From assembly GCA_023055505.1 (NCBI GenBank), contig JALIRH010000019.1, positions 992,001 through 1,056,000 on the forward strand: a stretch of 64,000 nt of DNA. Reading direction: 5' to 3'. Below are positions 11,301 through 53,036 of this stretch, piece by piece. Within the stretch, counting starts at the first letter, position 1. Each line of letters begins with the position of its first letter. The notes under the pieces were generated by a model. The model saw only the letters and a list, made by a program, of their open reading frames with translations. It did no database searches and was not told where the DNA came from. The stretch is from Callipepla californica brunnescens. Taxonomy: Eukaryota; Chordata; Aves; Galliformes; Odontophoridae. The position numbers and the translations under genes were made by a program.

Positions 11301-14300
11301 GATTCTGGAGGAGAGCGTGGGATATGTATCCCTCATTTGCGTGGATCATCTTGGCTTTTGCCAAGGACAGCCATATTTAGTAGGGAGAGATCCTTCCAGC
11401 ACTCACAGCACCAGTAAATTTAGCATTTTTAGAAGTGCTAGCGTTTCCACCAGAATGCTCTGTGACTGCTTCTTCACGTTGCTCTCAATAGCAAGAACTT
11501 CAGTTACTGATCTCATTATAGGTACTGTTACTTAGCAAATAGCTTCATTGCTGTGGTAGGCCTGTAACTTACCAGGCCTATAAATGGTTTCATTTTCAGG
11601 TTAGGTAGCATTTATATAATAAGAAGAAACATAATTATTTTATCTTGTTCTTTAATTCATTTTCAGTAGGCTATCCTGGTGGACAAGCACCATTACCAAT
11701 GCCTGGTCCGGTATGTGCTGTTTTTATAATCAATCTTAATGTTGCTTCTCTATTTTTTCACACTGCTGTTAGTGGGAGAACTGTTTTTACAATTGGTTGT
11801 ATGGCAAACATGAGAGAGGGGGCCTGAATATGAGCTGGGGATGTGTCACAGACAAACAGGCACCGATGGCTGAAAATGTCTTTTGATGTTATTAATAAAG
11901 ATTGGTAAGTCCCTCATCTTGTCCCCAGTGCATGGAAGAACTGCTATTAGAGGCAGTTCTGGGCAAAGGGGAACTCAGGTAACACAGTCCTGAATGTCAC
12001 TGGGTTGTCCATCAGGGTATTTATTTCAGAGGGGATTTGTGCTAAAGGGAAAAAGGGGAAAAAAACCCCAAACGACTACCTATCTTTGGCCATGCAGAAA
12101 AGTAATTGATTTGCTGCCACTGCTTTCAATAGGATTCAGATTTACTCTGTGATTTTAATACATAATTGAAACTAATGAAATTTAAGCAGTCATATATTTG
12201 TGTACAGCATTTTAAATACAGCATTTCTCAATGAGTTTGACATGAAAAGTTCCTATGTTATACTGGTCCTATATTATTGACTGATTTAACAGTGACAAAC
12301 TTTCTTTTGCTGTAAAAGCAACAATGAAGATATTGTAGAGCTCCTGGCTTCACCTGGAATCCAACCCAAACCAAGCCCTTGGTCAGGATCTCTGCATGCT
12401 CCTCACGTACGCCTGCATCAGAGCACTGCTTTGGCAGTGGTGTAGGTCACAGCTGTTCAACACAGCTGTCACCTGATGTAGTGTCAGAGAAAAACGGTGA
12501 ACCAGAGGAACAAAAGGAACAAACCATTCTGTGATCCCTCCTCCTGAAATACTCCTAATTAATTTGAATTTGCATGGTGCAGGATAGCTAGTTACACACA
12601 GCTCTTGTTTTCAGCCTGCAGCAATGGGTCAGTATACCCAGGGCACGATTCAAGCTGCTCCCAACTTTGATGCTGGAAGGGATGCAGAAATTCTGCGCAA
12701 AGCTATGAAGGGATTTGGTAAGTAAGCAACAGGCACTTCTATTTCTAACATGTTAATGCCACTTGGTTTGTACCAAACCACATATATATATTTCAAAAGT
12801 CACACCCAAAGTGACTTGGGAAATTTAGTAGACTCTTAAGTTACAAAGAGAAGTTGGTAAAGAGACTTAAAATTATATTCGTGCATTTATTATATGTCCA
12901 TGCCTAAACGTGAGGTTACATACGGATTATTACAAGTTCTCACATTGCCTTTCTGTTTCCAAGGGACTGATGAGAAAGCTATCATTGACGTTGTAGCTAA
13001 CCGCTCCAATGAGCAAAGGCAAAAAATCAAGGCAGCTTTCAAGACAATGTATGGCAAGGTATGTTCGGTAAACAAAAAATATAATTTCAGCTGATGCGTA
13101 ACTGCCTGATTGCATCTAAGTCCTGGAGAGTGGTTTGGGGCACTTACTAAATACACCTATATTTCATATTTTTCACTGCATAACAGGTGGATGTTGGTAT
13201 TCAAGTGTTCTGATATGCAGTAGAAGTGAGGGCGTAGGGGAGCCTGGCTAGGTCCCTCAGTGAGGCAGAAACATTTCTGAGTACATATATATAACAATGC
13301 CCTTCTTGTGTTTCTGATTGGATAGGATTTAATTAAAGACCTGAAGTCTGAATTAAGCGGAAATGTGGAAGAACTGATTCTAGCACTCTTCATGCCTAGA
13401 ACCTACTATGATGCCTGGAGTTTATACCATGCAATGAAGGTATGGTTCTGTGAACAAAAGACTTTAAAACCATCTGAAAATACTCATTCAAGAAAACAAA
13501 ATACCTGATCTCTGCACTGCTGAAAAGTCCCGTGGTGGAGAGCAAACTTAGAGACTGCTGAGATTAGAATTCTTTTCTGCTGCACGTGCCAGTACCACAG
13601 GATTGGCCAGTTCACAGCAGCTGTCCAGCAGGGGATGAATGCTACAGGATGGAGTTACTGGTCATTCTTTTTGCTAGAACCTAGTCAGAGCCAGAGTTCT
13701 TTCAACCAACAAGCACTGTTTAAGTTGAAGTTGCATACCTCTCCCTGCTGGAAACAAGCCACTGCTACTAAGTGATAAGCTTTAGATTACCTCATTTTTT
13801 TTAACAGTACAACAATGAAAGAGTATTTTCTTAAGTTCAGGGGATGCAATTATCTCTGTGGGGTAAAGTCCACATTAGGGGTTAGGTGAGCTAGCTGGAT
13901 TAACTTTCTTACTCAGGTAAATGGTATGTCCAACTTACCTGAACTCCATGCTTGTCTGAGTTGCTGCAGCTAGCAGGTGGCTGACTACTGGAAACAAGTC
14001 ACTTAACTCAGATAGGAGTGCAGCTCTCTAAAGAATATGGAGCACAAATGAAGATCTAGCTTTAGTGGGGGCAAGAACCACACAACCATTTTACAAGAAT
14101 ACTATTACAGTACAAACTTAGAAGGCTCACGTAGATCTACCCCTACAGAGTCCTTGCTCAAACAGTGACAGTCATGCCAGCAGGTGTGACTGTACTCACA
14201 ACTCCCAGTTGATTTCTATCCTGAGGAGAGGGAAGCAGCTATGAAAAGTTCCTTCTGGTCCTCCATGAAGAGGAAGTAGTCACATTCGGAATAGGAAACG

Positions 14301-17300
14301 CACCTTCACAGTGATCAAAATAGTATTTACATGCATATCTCTGACTTCAAGGGCTATCAGAAGGCTTTCTCTTCCTCCAATATATTCCCAGAATAAGGTT
14401 GCCAAATAATTCCTTCATTTTCTTCTCAAACCTACATTCTGTTACCTATGGCTGATACTGCCACAGCAGACATACAGTTTGAGGGTATTATTTTAAGCCA
14501 GTGCAGAACTGAACGTTTCAGAAACCTTCATTCCATTTTAAGCATTCGTAAATTCGGTGCTTTGACATCACTGGAATTCCGTTCTTACAATAGAAATGGT
14601 ATTATCTTTTAAAATAACAGCCGACTGCTTATTTTTACAGCTGAACAAAAAGAAGCAGGTAGTGCTTTGTGGTTATGCCTTCTTTTCCTTTGCCTACAGG
14701 GAGCTGGCACACAGGAGAGAGTGCTGATAGAGATCCTCTGCACAAGGACAAACCAGGAAATACGAGAAATAGTGAGCTGCTATAAATCACAATTTGGAAG
14801 GGACATCGAAGAAGACATCAGAGCAGACACTTCAGGACACTTTGAACGATTACTTGTATCTATGTGCCAAGTGAGACTTCATTTTTATTTTTAAGACATG
14901 CATGTGCTCTCCTTGCATATATCCGTAATTGCTCCATGGACAAATTGCCTATACCTGCTTAGCCAGAGACAGAAATCAGCCCTAGGCTAATTTCCTTTCT
15001 AACAAGATAGAACACCTCAGCTCCTCCTCAAGGAAGAGTTGCTTCTTATCTATACGACAAACTGAGCGACTTAACTGAGCACTCTGTATTGCCCACAGAA
15101 ACTTTGTGTAAATACTTTGAGCACATGCAATCAAGCAGCACGTGCTGCAAGCAGTGCTCCACGCTGCTGTTAAAGCCAGGTGCTTTTCTTCTTTTGCATA
15201 AAATTATTTGGTTAATTTTGTTAGGGTAACCTTTATGGTATGCAAAACATCTGTGAGTCCCCCCAAACAAACAAGACATCGCCTTCCAAGTCACAGTGTA
15301 GTTCTCCCTTCAGATAACAAGCACTACACGTGTGCTACAACTAAACTCATGTGAACACTGAGGGCTGCTATCCCATATAAGTTACATGGCTCTCTGTGGT
15401 GAACAGCAACTTGCTGCTGTCCATGTTTAGAAGAAATACACAGAACATGCAACTTCCCACGTTCTTCTGATAAATCTGCCTTGGCTGCTAGAATTTCTAT
15501 GGCTCTTCTCTATCATTTGCTTCTACTGTTAGGAGAGTTCAGCTCTTCACCAAGCATTTGGGTTACAAAATCAGAATCCACAAGAAAGCAAAGCTTGAAG
15601 CTCATGCTTGTTTTTATTTTGACAAATCCAGTACAATAACTGACAACCATATAATTTAATGTTATATTAACTGCTACAGACACAACAGTATTCAGAGTGT
15701 GTATTTAGCCTACTCAGCCAATACATTTAGCAGCATCCATCCATGCACTGTGCAGCAAAAATACAAACCCCAAAGCACATAAAATGTCACGCAAGCCCTA
15801 CTTGACAAATTACAGCTATAGTAAGTGTTTTCTGGAGACATTCATAGTTGAAATTAGCAATTCTAAATATAATAGAAGGCCTGAGATATTTCAGGTGTGC
15901 ATACTGAGAAAGATAATTCATTAGTTCGTTTAGGAAGATTCTTTGCAACTTGAAGCCTAGAAACAAATCAAGAGAAAGCTTTCATTATTAAGTAAAACAG
16001 AATTGAGTGCAGTTCCTGAAAAAGACTAGAACTACAAGATGGCATTTAGAGGTGAGGCTATATGTGAATATACATACATACATATTTATTTATTTATATA
16101 TCTACAGTTTAAACCATGCCCTCCTGACAATGCTTTGGGCCACATTTGTATTTTTTCCAAGAAAAATTAATCCACAGAGTAGTTTCAAAGCAACATAACG
16201 TATTTCTAACTGGTATCACTCTTCCTACTTCAAGCTTTGGAGGTACGTGCTTGGGGTCTATACTCCAAGCAGTGAAAAGACAGCTTCCCTGTGCAACTTC
16301 GCTTGACTTCTGCTACCTTTGCTTTCAGGGTAACCGGGATGAGAATCCAACTGTGGATTATCAGAAAGCTCAAGAGGATGCTCAGCGCCTTTACCAAGCA
16401 GGTGAAGGAAAACTTGGGACGGATGAATCTTGTTTTAACATGGTTCTGGCAAGCAGAAGTTTTCCCCAGTTGAGAGCAACAGCTGAGGCATACTCCAGGG
16501 TAGGAATTCTTCACTGACTTCAAATGAGTTTGGTCAGCGTATTTTGAATTAAGGTTCCACATGGTGCTGCACTTCATGATCCACATATCATCTCATTCAT
16601 TTGCAGATTGCTAATCGTGATTTAGCAAGCAGCATTGATCGAGAATTTTCTGGAAATGTGGAACGTGGCTTGAAGGCTATTTGTAAGTGATACCCTCTTC
16701 CTTCCCCTTATCCCTTAAGAATTAAGTTTTCTAAATGTAATTGAAGAAGAATCCAATTCAGCACCGGTCATATGGCAATACACAATCTGAGACTGTGTTA
16801 CTACAGAAGTAACTCCAATTATTCAAATTACTCACTTTGCACTTAATTGGAAGAAACAGACAACTAGCTTGAAGAAGTCAGTTTGAAAGCAGAGAAGGCT
16901 ACACAGAAACTAGTTACTTCTCTACAAAGACATGTGACTACACAGAAACAAGGGACACTGCTTAGCACTGGCTCTATGGTTCTGAGCTCTGCAAAGTGAA
17001 GCCAGTACCACTAACAGAGCCGTGGTGCAGAGGCAGCTGAAGCACCCCACACGTGACCCCAGACCCACCATAAACCCACTTTTAGGCACAGTTCATTTTC
17101 CAGTCCTCTTCTCTGCTACCACCTACCCCCAAAAAGCTCACTCAGCATTTCATAGGAAAACATCCCCAGAAGAGAAGACCTGTTCTGATTTCACTTATCC
17201 CTGATGACTTACAGAAAGCACTTCAAATTTATTATGACTTACTGATAGGAGATTTACTACAGTGAAACCAGTACTGTGCACACCAGTTCCACCACTGCTT

Positions 17301-18359
17301 ACTGAATTGACAGCATTTCTGCTTCCATAGCTGATTAAAAGCTTTCATACTAAGCAAGATCTTCCCAGGTTGTATTCTACCAAAGTTCTATAGGGAAAAA
17401 TTATCTCTGAGGATCACATAAAAGAACCAACAGTGACAAACCTAACAGATTGACTGACTCTGCAACTCTTAAGAATGTGAACTATTTACTTTTGTACTTT
17501 TTACTCAGCTACAAAATAAACCCAGCTTTGTAAAACAGTTCCTGTAACCCACAGTAACACAGTCATTACTGATAGCTTCCTGTAGCTGCCTACAGCATAA
17601 ATCCTGAGCTGATCCTGCAAGGTATCAGTACATAATACCGGAACTAATCCTGAGAATGTACCTCATTGCAGTGCAGTGCGCGTTCGATCGCCCAGCCTTT
17701 TTTGCAGAGAGACTTTATCATGCCATGAAAGGAGCTGGCACGAATGATTCCACCCTCATCAGAATTATAGTCAGTCGCAGTGAGGTAAGAAACTTTCTCT
17801 TCTGTAGCTTTCCACTACCTGCGAGGTCTATCTTCTCTAACCAGCTTTTGATGCTGTCCCTCTTTCACAGCTGTAGAAATCACGCATTGCAGTGAAGCTT
17901 TTATCCATTTCAGATTTAGATGAACTTCTGAAGACAGGTTTTGTATAATAATTTGAGTATCTCTGGCTAAATAGCAATTCTGCTTGCCTGCCTTCCTTAC
18001 TGTGGTTGCTTGCCCATGTAGCAGAAAAGCATCTCGACTTCAAATGGATAAAGTTAGGAAACCACTGTGCTAACTAAGCAAGGAACAAGCCAGCCTCTGC
18101 TTTGGGAGCAGCTGGCCTGTACCATGTGCAGAGGTAATCGGCTGCACCTCTGCGAGGAAGGAGATGCAGAGTTACGTCTAGGTGTTAAAATCGTACTTTA
18201 TATTTAAGTCTTACATTTTCTTTTTTCTTTGCACAGATTGATCTGGTGCAAATCAAACAGAAGTTCACAGAAATGTATCAGAAGCCTTTGGCTACGATGG
18301 TAGCAGGTGACACGAGCGGCGATTACAAGCGTTTGCTACTGGCAATTGTTGGTCAATAG
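8344..18359 (+). CDS. ANXA7: Annexin A7 (synexin), 12 coding exons, complete
   Basis: ANXA7 is a Ca2+-dependent phospholipid-binding protein that aggregates and fuses membranes and has GTP-binding activity. Coding exons: 8344-8397, 9892-10108, 10419-10517, 11667-11710, 12615-12717, 12964-13058, 13326-13439, 14700-14870, 16329-16499, 16607-16682, 17672-17784, 18237-18359. All junctions are GT-AG and keep frame, giving 459 residues (human short form 466). Residues 1 to about 150 form a Gly/Pro/Tyr-rich tail opening [19 protein letters not shown]. Such PGYPP motifs bind ALG-2 and sorcin in this family. Four annexin repeats follow (about 157-223, 229-295, 313-379, 388-455), with type II calcium loops KGFGTDE (170-176), KGAGTQE (242-248), GKLGTDE and KGAGTND. 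The tail separates it from short-tailed annexins, and its sequence fits A7 better than A11. The 22-residue cassette of the mammalian muscle/brain form was not found. Confidence 0.97.
9386..9446 (+). repeat. CR1 LINE 3' end fragment
   Basis: The segment contains GTTGGACTAGATGACATCTA and AAAGGTCCCTTCTTAACTC, the conserved CR1 3' terminus, ending in an ATATTATGATTA stretch that fits the terminal 8-mer repeats. It is a 5'-truncated copy in ANXA7 intron 2, in gene sense. Confidence 0.8.
9892..10108 (+). CDS. ANXA7: ANXA7 exon 3, Gly/Pro/Tyr-rich tail
   Basis: The acceptor TATTTCAG precedes CCC ACA GGA. The exon encodes residues 19-91, starting [17 protein letters not shown] and containing tandem GG(F/Y)P units such as [19 protein letters not shown]. 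The donor is GGAG|GTAAGA, splitting a Gly codon. All three + frames are open across most of this exon. Confidence 0.95.
10419..10517 (+). CDS. ANXA7: ANXA7 exon 4
   Basis: The acceptor CCCACAG is followed by the rest of the split Gly codon and residues 92-123, including GFGVPP and [20 protein letters not shown], which parallel mammalian annexin A7. The donor is CCAG|GTATGT. Confidence 0.93.
11667..11710 (+). CDS. ANXA7: ANXA7 exon 5
   Basis: This 44-nt exon encodes [15 protein letters not shown] (124-138) and ends at CCG|GTATGT. The acceptor is a tandem CAGTAG; use of the second AG would start the exon at 11670 and remove one valine. It is shorter than the mammalian counterpart. Confidence 0.85.
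12615..12717 (+). CDS. ANXA7: ANXA7 exon 6, start of annexin core
   Basis: It encodes residues 139-172 and the first base of G173, with [20 protein letters not shown] and AMKGFG, the beginning of annexin repeat I. The acceptor is TTTTCAG and the donor TTTG|GTAAGT. Confidence 0.95.
12964..13058 (+). CDS. ANXA7: ANXA7 exon 7, annexin repeat I
   Basis: It encodes residues 173-204, [20 protein letters not shown] and onward, completing the first type II calcium loop G-X-G-T-D-E. The acceptor is TTTCCAAG and the donor AAG|GTATGT. Confidence 0.96.
13326..13439 (+). CDS. ANXA7: ANXA7 exon 8, repeats I-II
   Basis: It encodes residues 205-242, [20 protein letters not shown] through [12 protein letters not shown]. 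It closes repeat I and opens repeat II. The donor is AAG|GTATGG. Confidence 0.96.
14700..14870 (+). CDS. ANXA7: ANXA7 exon 9, annexin repeat II
   Basis: It encodes residues 243-299, [20 protein letters not shown] to [12 protein letters not shown], which is almost the mammalian sequence. The acceptor is TGCCTACAG and the donor CAA|GTGAGA. Confidence 0.97.
16069..16100. repeat. (TACA)n/(TTTA)n microsatellite
   Basis: Four TACA-like units run into (TTTA)n and then TATATA, in ANXA7 intron 9. Confidence 0.8.
16329..16499 (+). CDS. ANXA7: ANXA7 exon 10, annexin repeat III
   Basis: It encodes residues 300-356, from [20 protein letters not shown] through [20 protein letters not shown] to EAYSR. The acceptor is CTTTCAG and the donor AGG|GTAGGA. 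Confidence 0.97.
16607..16682 (+). CDS. ANXA7: ANXA7 exon 11
   Basis: It encodes residues 357-381, [20 protein letters not shown] and GLKAI, plus the first base of L382. The acceptor is TTTGCAG and the donor ATTT|GTAAGT. Confidence 0.95.
17672..17784 (+). CDS. ANXA7: ANXA7 exon 12, annexin repeat IV
   Basis: It encodes residues 382-419, [20 protein letters not shown] then [19 protein letters not shown] second AG lies 5 nt downstream (GCAGTGCAG), but only the first keeps frame. The donor is GAG|GTAAGA. Confidence 0.96.
18237..18359 (+). CDS. ANXA7: ANXA7 exon 13, C-terminus and stop
   Basis: It encodes residues 420-459, [20 protein letters not shown] to [12 protein letters not shown], followed by TAG at 18357-18359. 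The C-terminal AIVGQ agrees with mammalian annexin A7. Confidence 0.97.
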   Translation: MDLVQIKQKFTEMYQKPLATMVAGDTSGDYKRLLLAIVGQ

Positions 18360-18575
18360 AAGCAATTATCTGGTGGTTTGTTTTCTTTTTTAAAACAAAC
18401 TGAAGGACATGTAACATGCTTTATGCAGACACTGACTACCCATGTGAGTAAAAGAATTATGCATAATCAAATATGCCATCTTGGTGATTCAGTGAGCTTT
18501 TTGCACTTAACACTTGCCTTAATTTACAACACATATTATTCTTTATTGTATAATAAAAGATATATCTTGTCTACT
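18360..18575 (+). other. ANXA7: ANXA7 3' UTR and poly(A) signal
   Basis: After the stop codon about 200 bases lead to an AATAAA at 18552-18557, followed by a TTGTTGTTG/T-rich element near 18588-18605, the normal layout of a cleavage site at roughly 18570-18580. This makes a short 3' UTR; longer forms cannot be excluded. Confidence 0.7.
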
Positions 18576-20969
18576 ACCCCTAAGTCTTGTTGTTGTTTTT
18601 TTTTTGACCCAGCCAAAACCACCTCCTCTCTTACAAACTGCTGCATAATTACTGTCTCAAAATCTCTAAACTTGACTCCTGAGCTAACTGCGGATGACCA
18701 AAAAAAAAAAAAAAAAAGCCCCAAGTGGTGATGGGAAGCATTTTCTAAAGCCTCAGTCAGGTTATCTAATAAGAACTCTTTTCTGTCTTCCCCTCCTAAT
18801 GCTCAGAAAGAAGCAAGAGCTCAGTTTACATCATGCTGTACAGTCTGAGCATCACTCTGGCAGAAGATGACAGCACCTCCTCTCTTGAAGTTCTTAAATT
18901 AGTTATGATTAGCAGGTAGTTAGCATTGTGCTTAAGGCAGCAATAGAAAGGAGAAACAATTTCAAACCTAATTTGAAGTACTTCCTTTTAAAAAAGTGGG
19001 TTATATTCTTCTTACATTGTTCCCTAATTCGCTGTAAGCAAACGCTAACACTGCAGAACATGTGTTAATCCAAACTGAAAGTGACAGCCACACAGACAAT
19101 ACAAATGAGCACGGCAGTGGTTTCACAGGATTAAGGAAAATAGAAAGCCAGCTCTGAGTAGTACATCTGCTTTTATAGAAAACCATGCTGCATCTGTCCC
19201 CAGCCATAAATTTAACAGCTCTATTTTCCTTACCCCCCCGAACAAAAACAGCAGGAGCTGGTGGAGTCCGTTCCTATATAGCAAATCTTTCACTTGCGCA
19301 CACGTACATAGAAGTATTTGCAAAACACTAACAGATAAAAAAGTCCACCATGCAAAAATCCCTCCAGTACATCTCTTCCATTAAATATTCAGCATTACGT
19401 TTGCCACTGAACTAAATGTAAGCAGTGTGAACTCGGCTGCCTTCCCTGCTCAGCTCACCAGGTGGCAGCAAGCGCCTCGACAGCACAAAGCCCTGCTTGA
19501 ACAGGAGACACCAGAAATCCACCTTCAAACACATTCTGTACTTTCAGGCCCGCTTCTCAGATTCGCTAAATCGCATCCACATTTCTCAGAACAGCCAGAA
19601 CACCTCCCGGCCCCCGCCACCTCCCACCCCTTCTGCCTGCAGACAGCAGCACTGCAGCAGCCGCAGCTCGTTGCTCTGCTGCTCGCATCCGTGGGCTGGC
19701 ACAGCTCTTGCCAAGCATTTCCCCCTCCCCACCGAGAACAGACCGACGACACGCAGAGCCTTCCTCCCACTTAAAACCCTGGAAGAGGAAAACAAATAAA
19801 GCAAAACGACTTACAGTTTTTCTGAGAGGGAGGATACCTTTTTTTTTCCCTCTTCAACAATGCGAGAATTAAGAGACAGCTCCAGACTCCACCTTTAAGA
19901 AACAGCAGCAAACAACGAGGGATTACTTTGTGAACAGAGAAAGCTCTCAGGCACGGTTCTTTTACCTGACTACTTGCTTAAAGGCTGACGGCATGTGCAC
20001 TGAATGACAAACACAGCTTGATGATAACTTGCCAGAAACTTCCATTTTTACTGCACCTCTGCCCCCATGTCTGGCAAATGCTGCTATTGACAGCAGCTCT
20101 GAGGGGATCCTCAGGGAGGTGAGCACTGCTACAAGAGCCAGTTCTCTCCCATCCACTGAGGCCTCTTCTCAGAAAGATTACAACTGTACTTTCTCTGTGC
20201 ACACAATTCCAGCTGCTCAGAACACTGAGAACGAAGACTGCAGTCTCAAATCATGAAAACATGGTCCTGGGAAACTTCGTTGGTGCTTACAAGGTGGGAG
20301 GCCCCGTCACAATGCTCACTGAGTAAAACCTGGGCTGTACTGCAGTACCACATGGCTGTTCTGCTCCAACGCCACACACAGACTGCACAGTTCATGACTA
20401 TGGGAGGGTTTCATAATAATAATAAAAAACCAACTCACCATTTGTTAACTTGATCTTCTGCGCACAGACTTGGAGAACAGTTTCCAGTTACAATGCATCT
20501 GCAATAAAGTAAAATCAAATATTAAAACTCCATTAGTGTCACACCAGCTGTGTTCTCATCCCGCTCAGCAGCTTGTCCTACTTACAGGGAACACACTAAA
20601 AGCCCTACATCAGGATTCTGCCTTGACTGCCACAACAGTCCCGTCCCACCCCCCCCAGTGCGGCCCAAGGCTCCACCAGCACCGCGAACCCTCAGCTCAA
20701 ACCCCACTAGCACTGCTCCTGTGTGGCTGCACTACCCAGCAATGGGGACTGGCAGGCAGAAAACGCTCAGATACTTAATATATGAAAAAAAAAAGGTAAA
20801 AATAAATAAATAAATAATAAAATAGTCTTTATGTTAAACAATTTCTCTGCAAGCTTCATCTCACCTTGTAGGCTATTTCTTTAATAGCTTAGATTTGGCA
20901 GAGTATTTCTATCTAATTTTCAGGGTCATACCTCAGTATGCCAAATAAAACCAATACACAATGATAGGA
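18576..20969. other. Intergenic gap between convergent ANXA7 and PPP3CB 3' ends
   Basis: The gap is about 2.4 kb. It contains an 18-base A run at 18700-18717, a moderately GC-rich patch around 19430-19760 and an (AATA)n repeat near 20799-20822. No conserved coding exon is recognisable. In human, MSS51 lies between the two genes (from memory), and no MSS51-like protein is seen here. Confidence 0.5.
20799..20822. repeat. (AAAT)n microsatellite
   Basis: A tetranucleotide AAAT/AATA tract lies in the intergenic gap and is followed by an imperfect continuation. Confidence 0.8.
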
Positions 20970-22484
20970 GCCGCAGCCCATGCACAAAATTTATTGTGTG
21001 CTACTGTTTATAAAATACTTGAATAGTTCAGAACATGCATAAAATTTCCAACTCAGTCGGGGTATGTACAGACCGTACTTCATGGCAAACAAAAAAAAGG
21101 AGATGAACTCTAGTGACATAAGTTTCAAGTTGTGTTCCAGGGGATGAGAAGGACACGTAGCAAATGTCAAAATATTAACAAAGTACAGTGGCAATCAGTA
21201 CAGTCCATTATTTGTGAACAAATTAGCACAGGGCTTCAATTTTTATTTTAACCAAGCAGTCCTGTAGATATCAAAATACATGCAGTCTCGAGTTTACACT
21301 TTCACTAATGCCTTAGCAGTTGAACAGAGCAATTGATTACGCGCTGCTTCGCCTAGAACAAAACCTATGTCCAATACAGTTTCAGTTGCCTTTACAGCTT
21401 AAAAAATAATGACAAGCTTGCAGCTATTCAGCCCAGTGATCACTAGCTACTTATGCAACCGCAGTACTCACGATAAACTAAAAGTACCCATAACGTCTAC
21501 ATAACCTATAGATGTACAGCATAGGTCTAAATATATTAAGTATTTGCAAAATGAAAACATGCATACACAAAATACAATGCCAAGCTTTACAGACTTGATA
21601 TGAATCAAAATTTACTTAAACAATGTACAAAGTTCAATTAAAAGTACCTTAAAATTAACACTCCCATATTTTTCTTACTTTTAAAATTAGTATATATAAT
21701 TTTTTTTTTTTTTTTTTTAAAGTTCAAGGTGGGGAAGAGTCTTGAAAAAGCTGGGCAAAAATGTTTCTAAATTAAATAGTTTTTAAAATCTGTGTTCAAG
21801 TAATAAACATTCCTACATAGAAATCTTCCCATAAGCTGTAACTAAAAAATACAGTGAATACAATATAGAATTAGCAACATCTAAGGAGTAAACCTGAGGT
21901 CAGCTTTTTACAGAATGACCAACTGAGATTTTATCTTTTTTTTTTTTGGCATTTTTTTCTATTTAAAATACAGTTTTTTTTGCAGCCTCAGAAATTTTAA
22001 GACCATTCTAATCTATTGTTTTAAAGACATTTCATGAAACCGATGTCCATTAATAAATAGTTAGCTCTTAGGGTCGTATTTGAAAGTCTGATTTAAAAAA
22101 CAAACAAACAAACAAACAAGCTACCTCTACCGAAAGAAAAATCCTGTCTGTAAACGTAAGTGTTGACACCAACAAGCATAAGACGCTAGTCTAGGGGTGC
22201 TTTAGCGAGAACAGCCCGCTTCCTTCCTCGGAGCTCTTCTGCAGCCGCGGCAGACCGAATACACGAAGGACGCTCCCAGGAGGTCGGTCACCACGTGAAG
22301 AGAGGGGCTGTTGTCTCAAAGCACGACGCTGTTCTTCAGCAGGGTCAGCTGGGTGGTGTTCCACCTCCTGGTAAGTAGTCACCTCGCTGACCCCCCCGGC
22401 TATTTCGTCTCTTGTCACATCAAAAAGCAGTAATCTAGGAATTCTCAGGCAAGACATAAGTGAGTAAACCAGAAGTTGACGTGG
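20970..22484 (-). other. PPP3CB: PPP3CB 3' UTR
   Basis: About 1.5 kb of AT-rich sequence runs from the stop to an AATAAA on the - strand at 20990-20995. It holds a 19-base A run in the transcript sense (21700-21718) and a (TTTG)n tract (22097-22119). An earlier AAATAAAA near 21241-21248 could give a shorter end. The exact cleavage site is inferred. Confidence 0.65.
22097..22119. repeat. (CAAA)n microsatellite in the PPP3CB 3' UTR
   Basis: Five to six CAAA units lie within the PPP3CB 3' UTR. Confidence 0.85.

Positions 22485-53036
<30,552 letters not shown>

Larger units (their letters stand above)
8398..18236 (+). other. ANXA7: ANXA7 introns 2-12, content
   Basis: Introns longer than 300 bases are 8398-9891, 10109-10418, 10518-11666, 11711-12614, 13440-14699, 14871-16328, 16683-17671 and 17785-18236. 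Intron 2 holds a CR1 3' end (9386-9446) and intron 9 a short (TACA)/(TTTA) microsatellite (16069-16100). In the rest I see no exon, RNA gene or recognisable transposon. Confidence 0.5.

Noticed and set aside
11929..11978. Splice-bounded segment in ANXA7 intron 5 (CCCCAG ... CAG|GTAACA)
   Set aside because: It is 50 nt, would break the frame, and does not resemble the mammalian cassette.
17676..17784. Alternative acceptor 5 nt into ANXA7 exon 12
   Set aside because: Its use would shift the frame; the upstream AG gives the conserved LQCAF protein.
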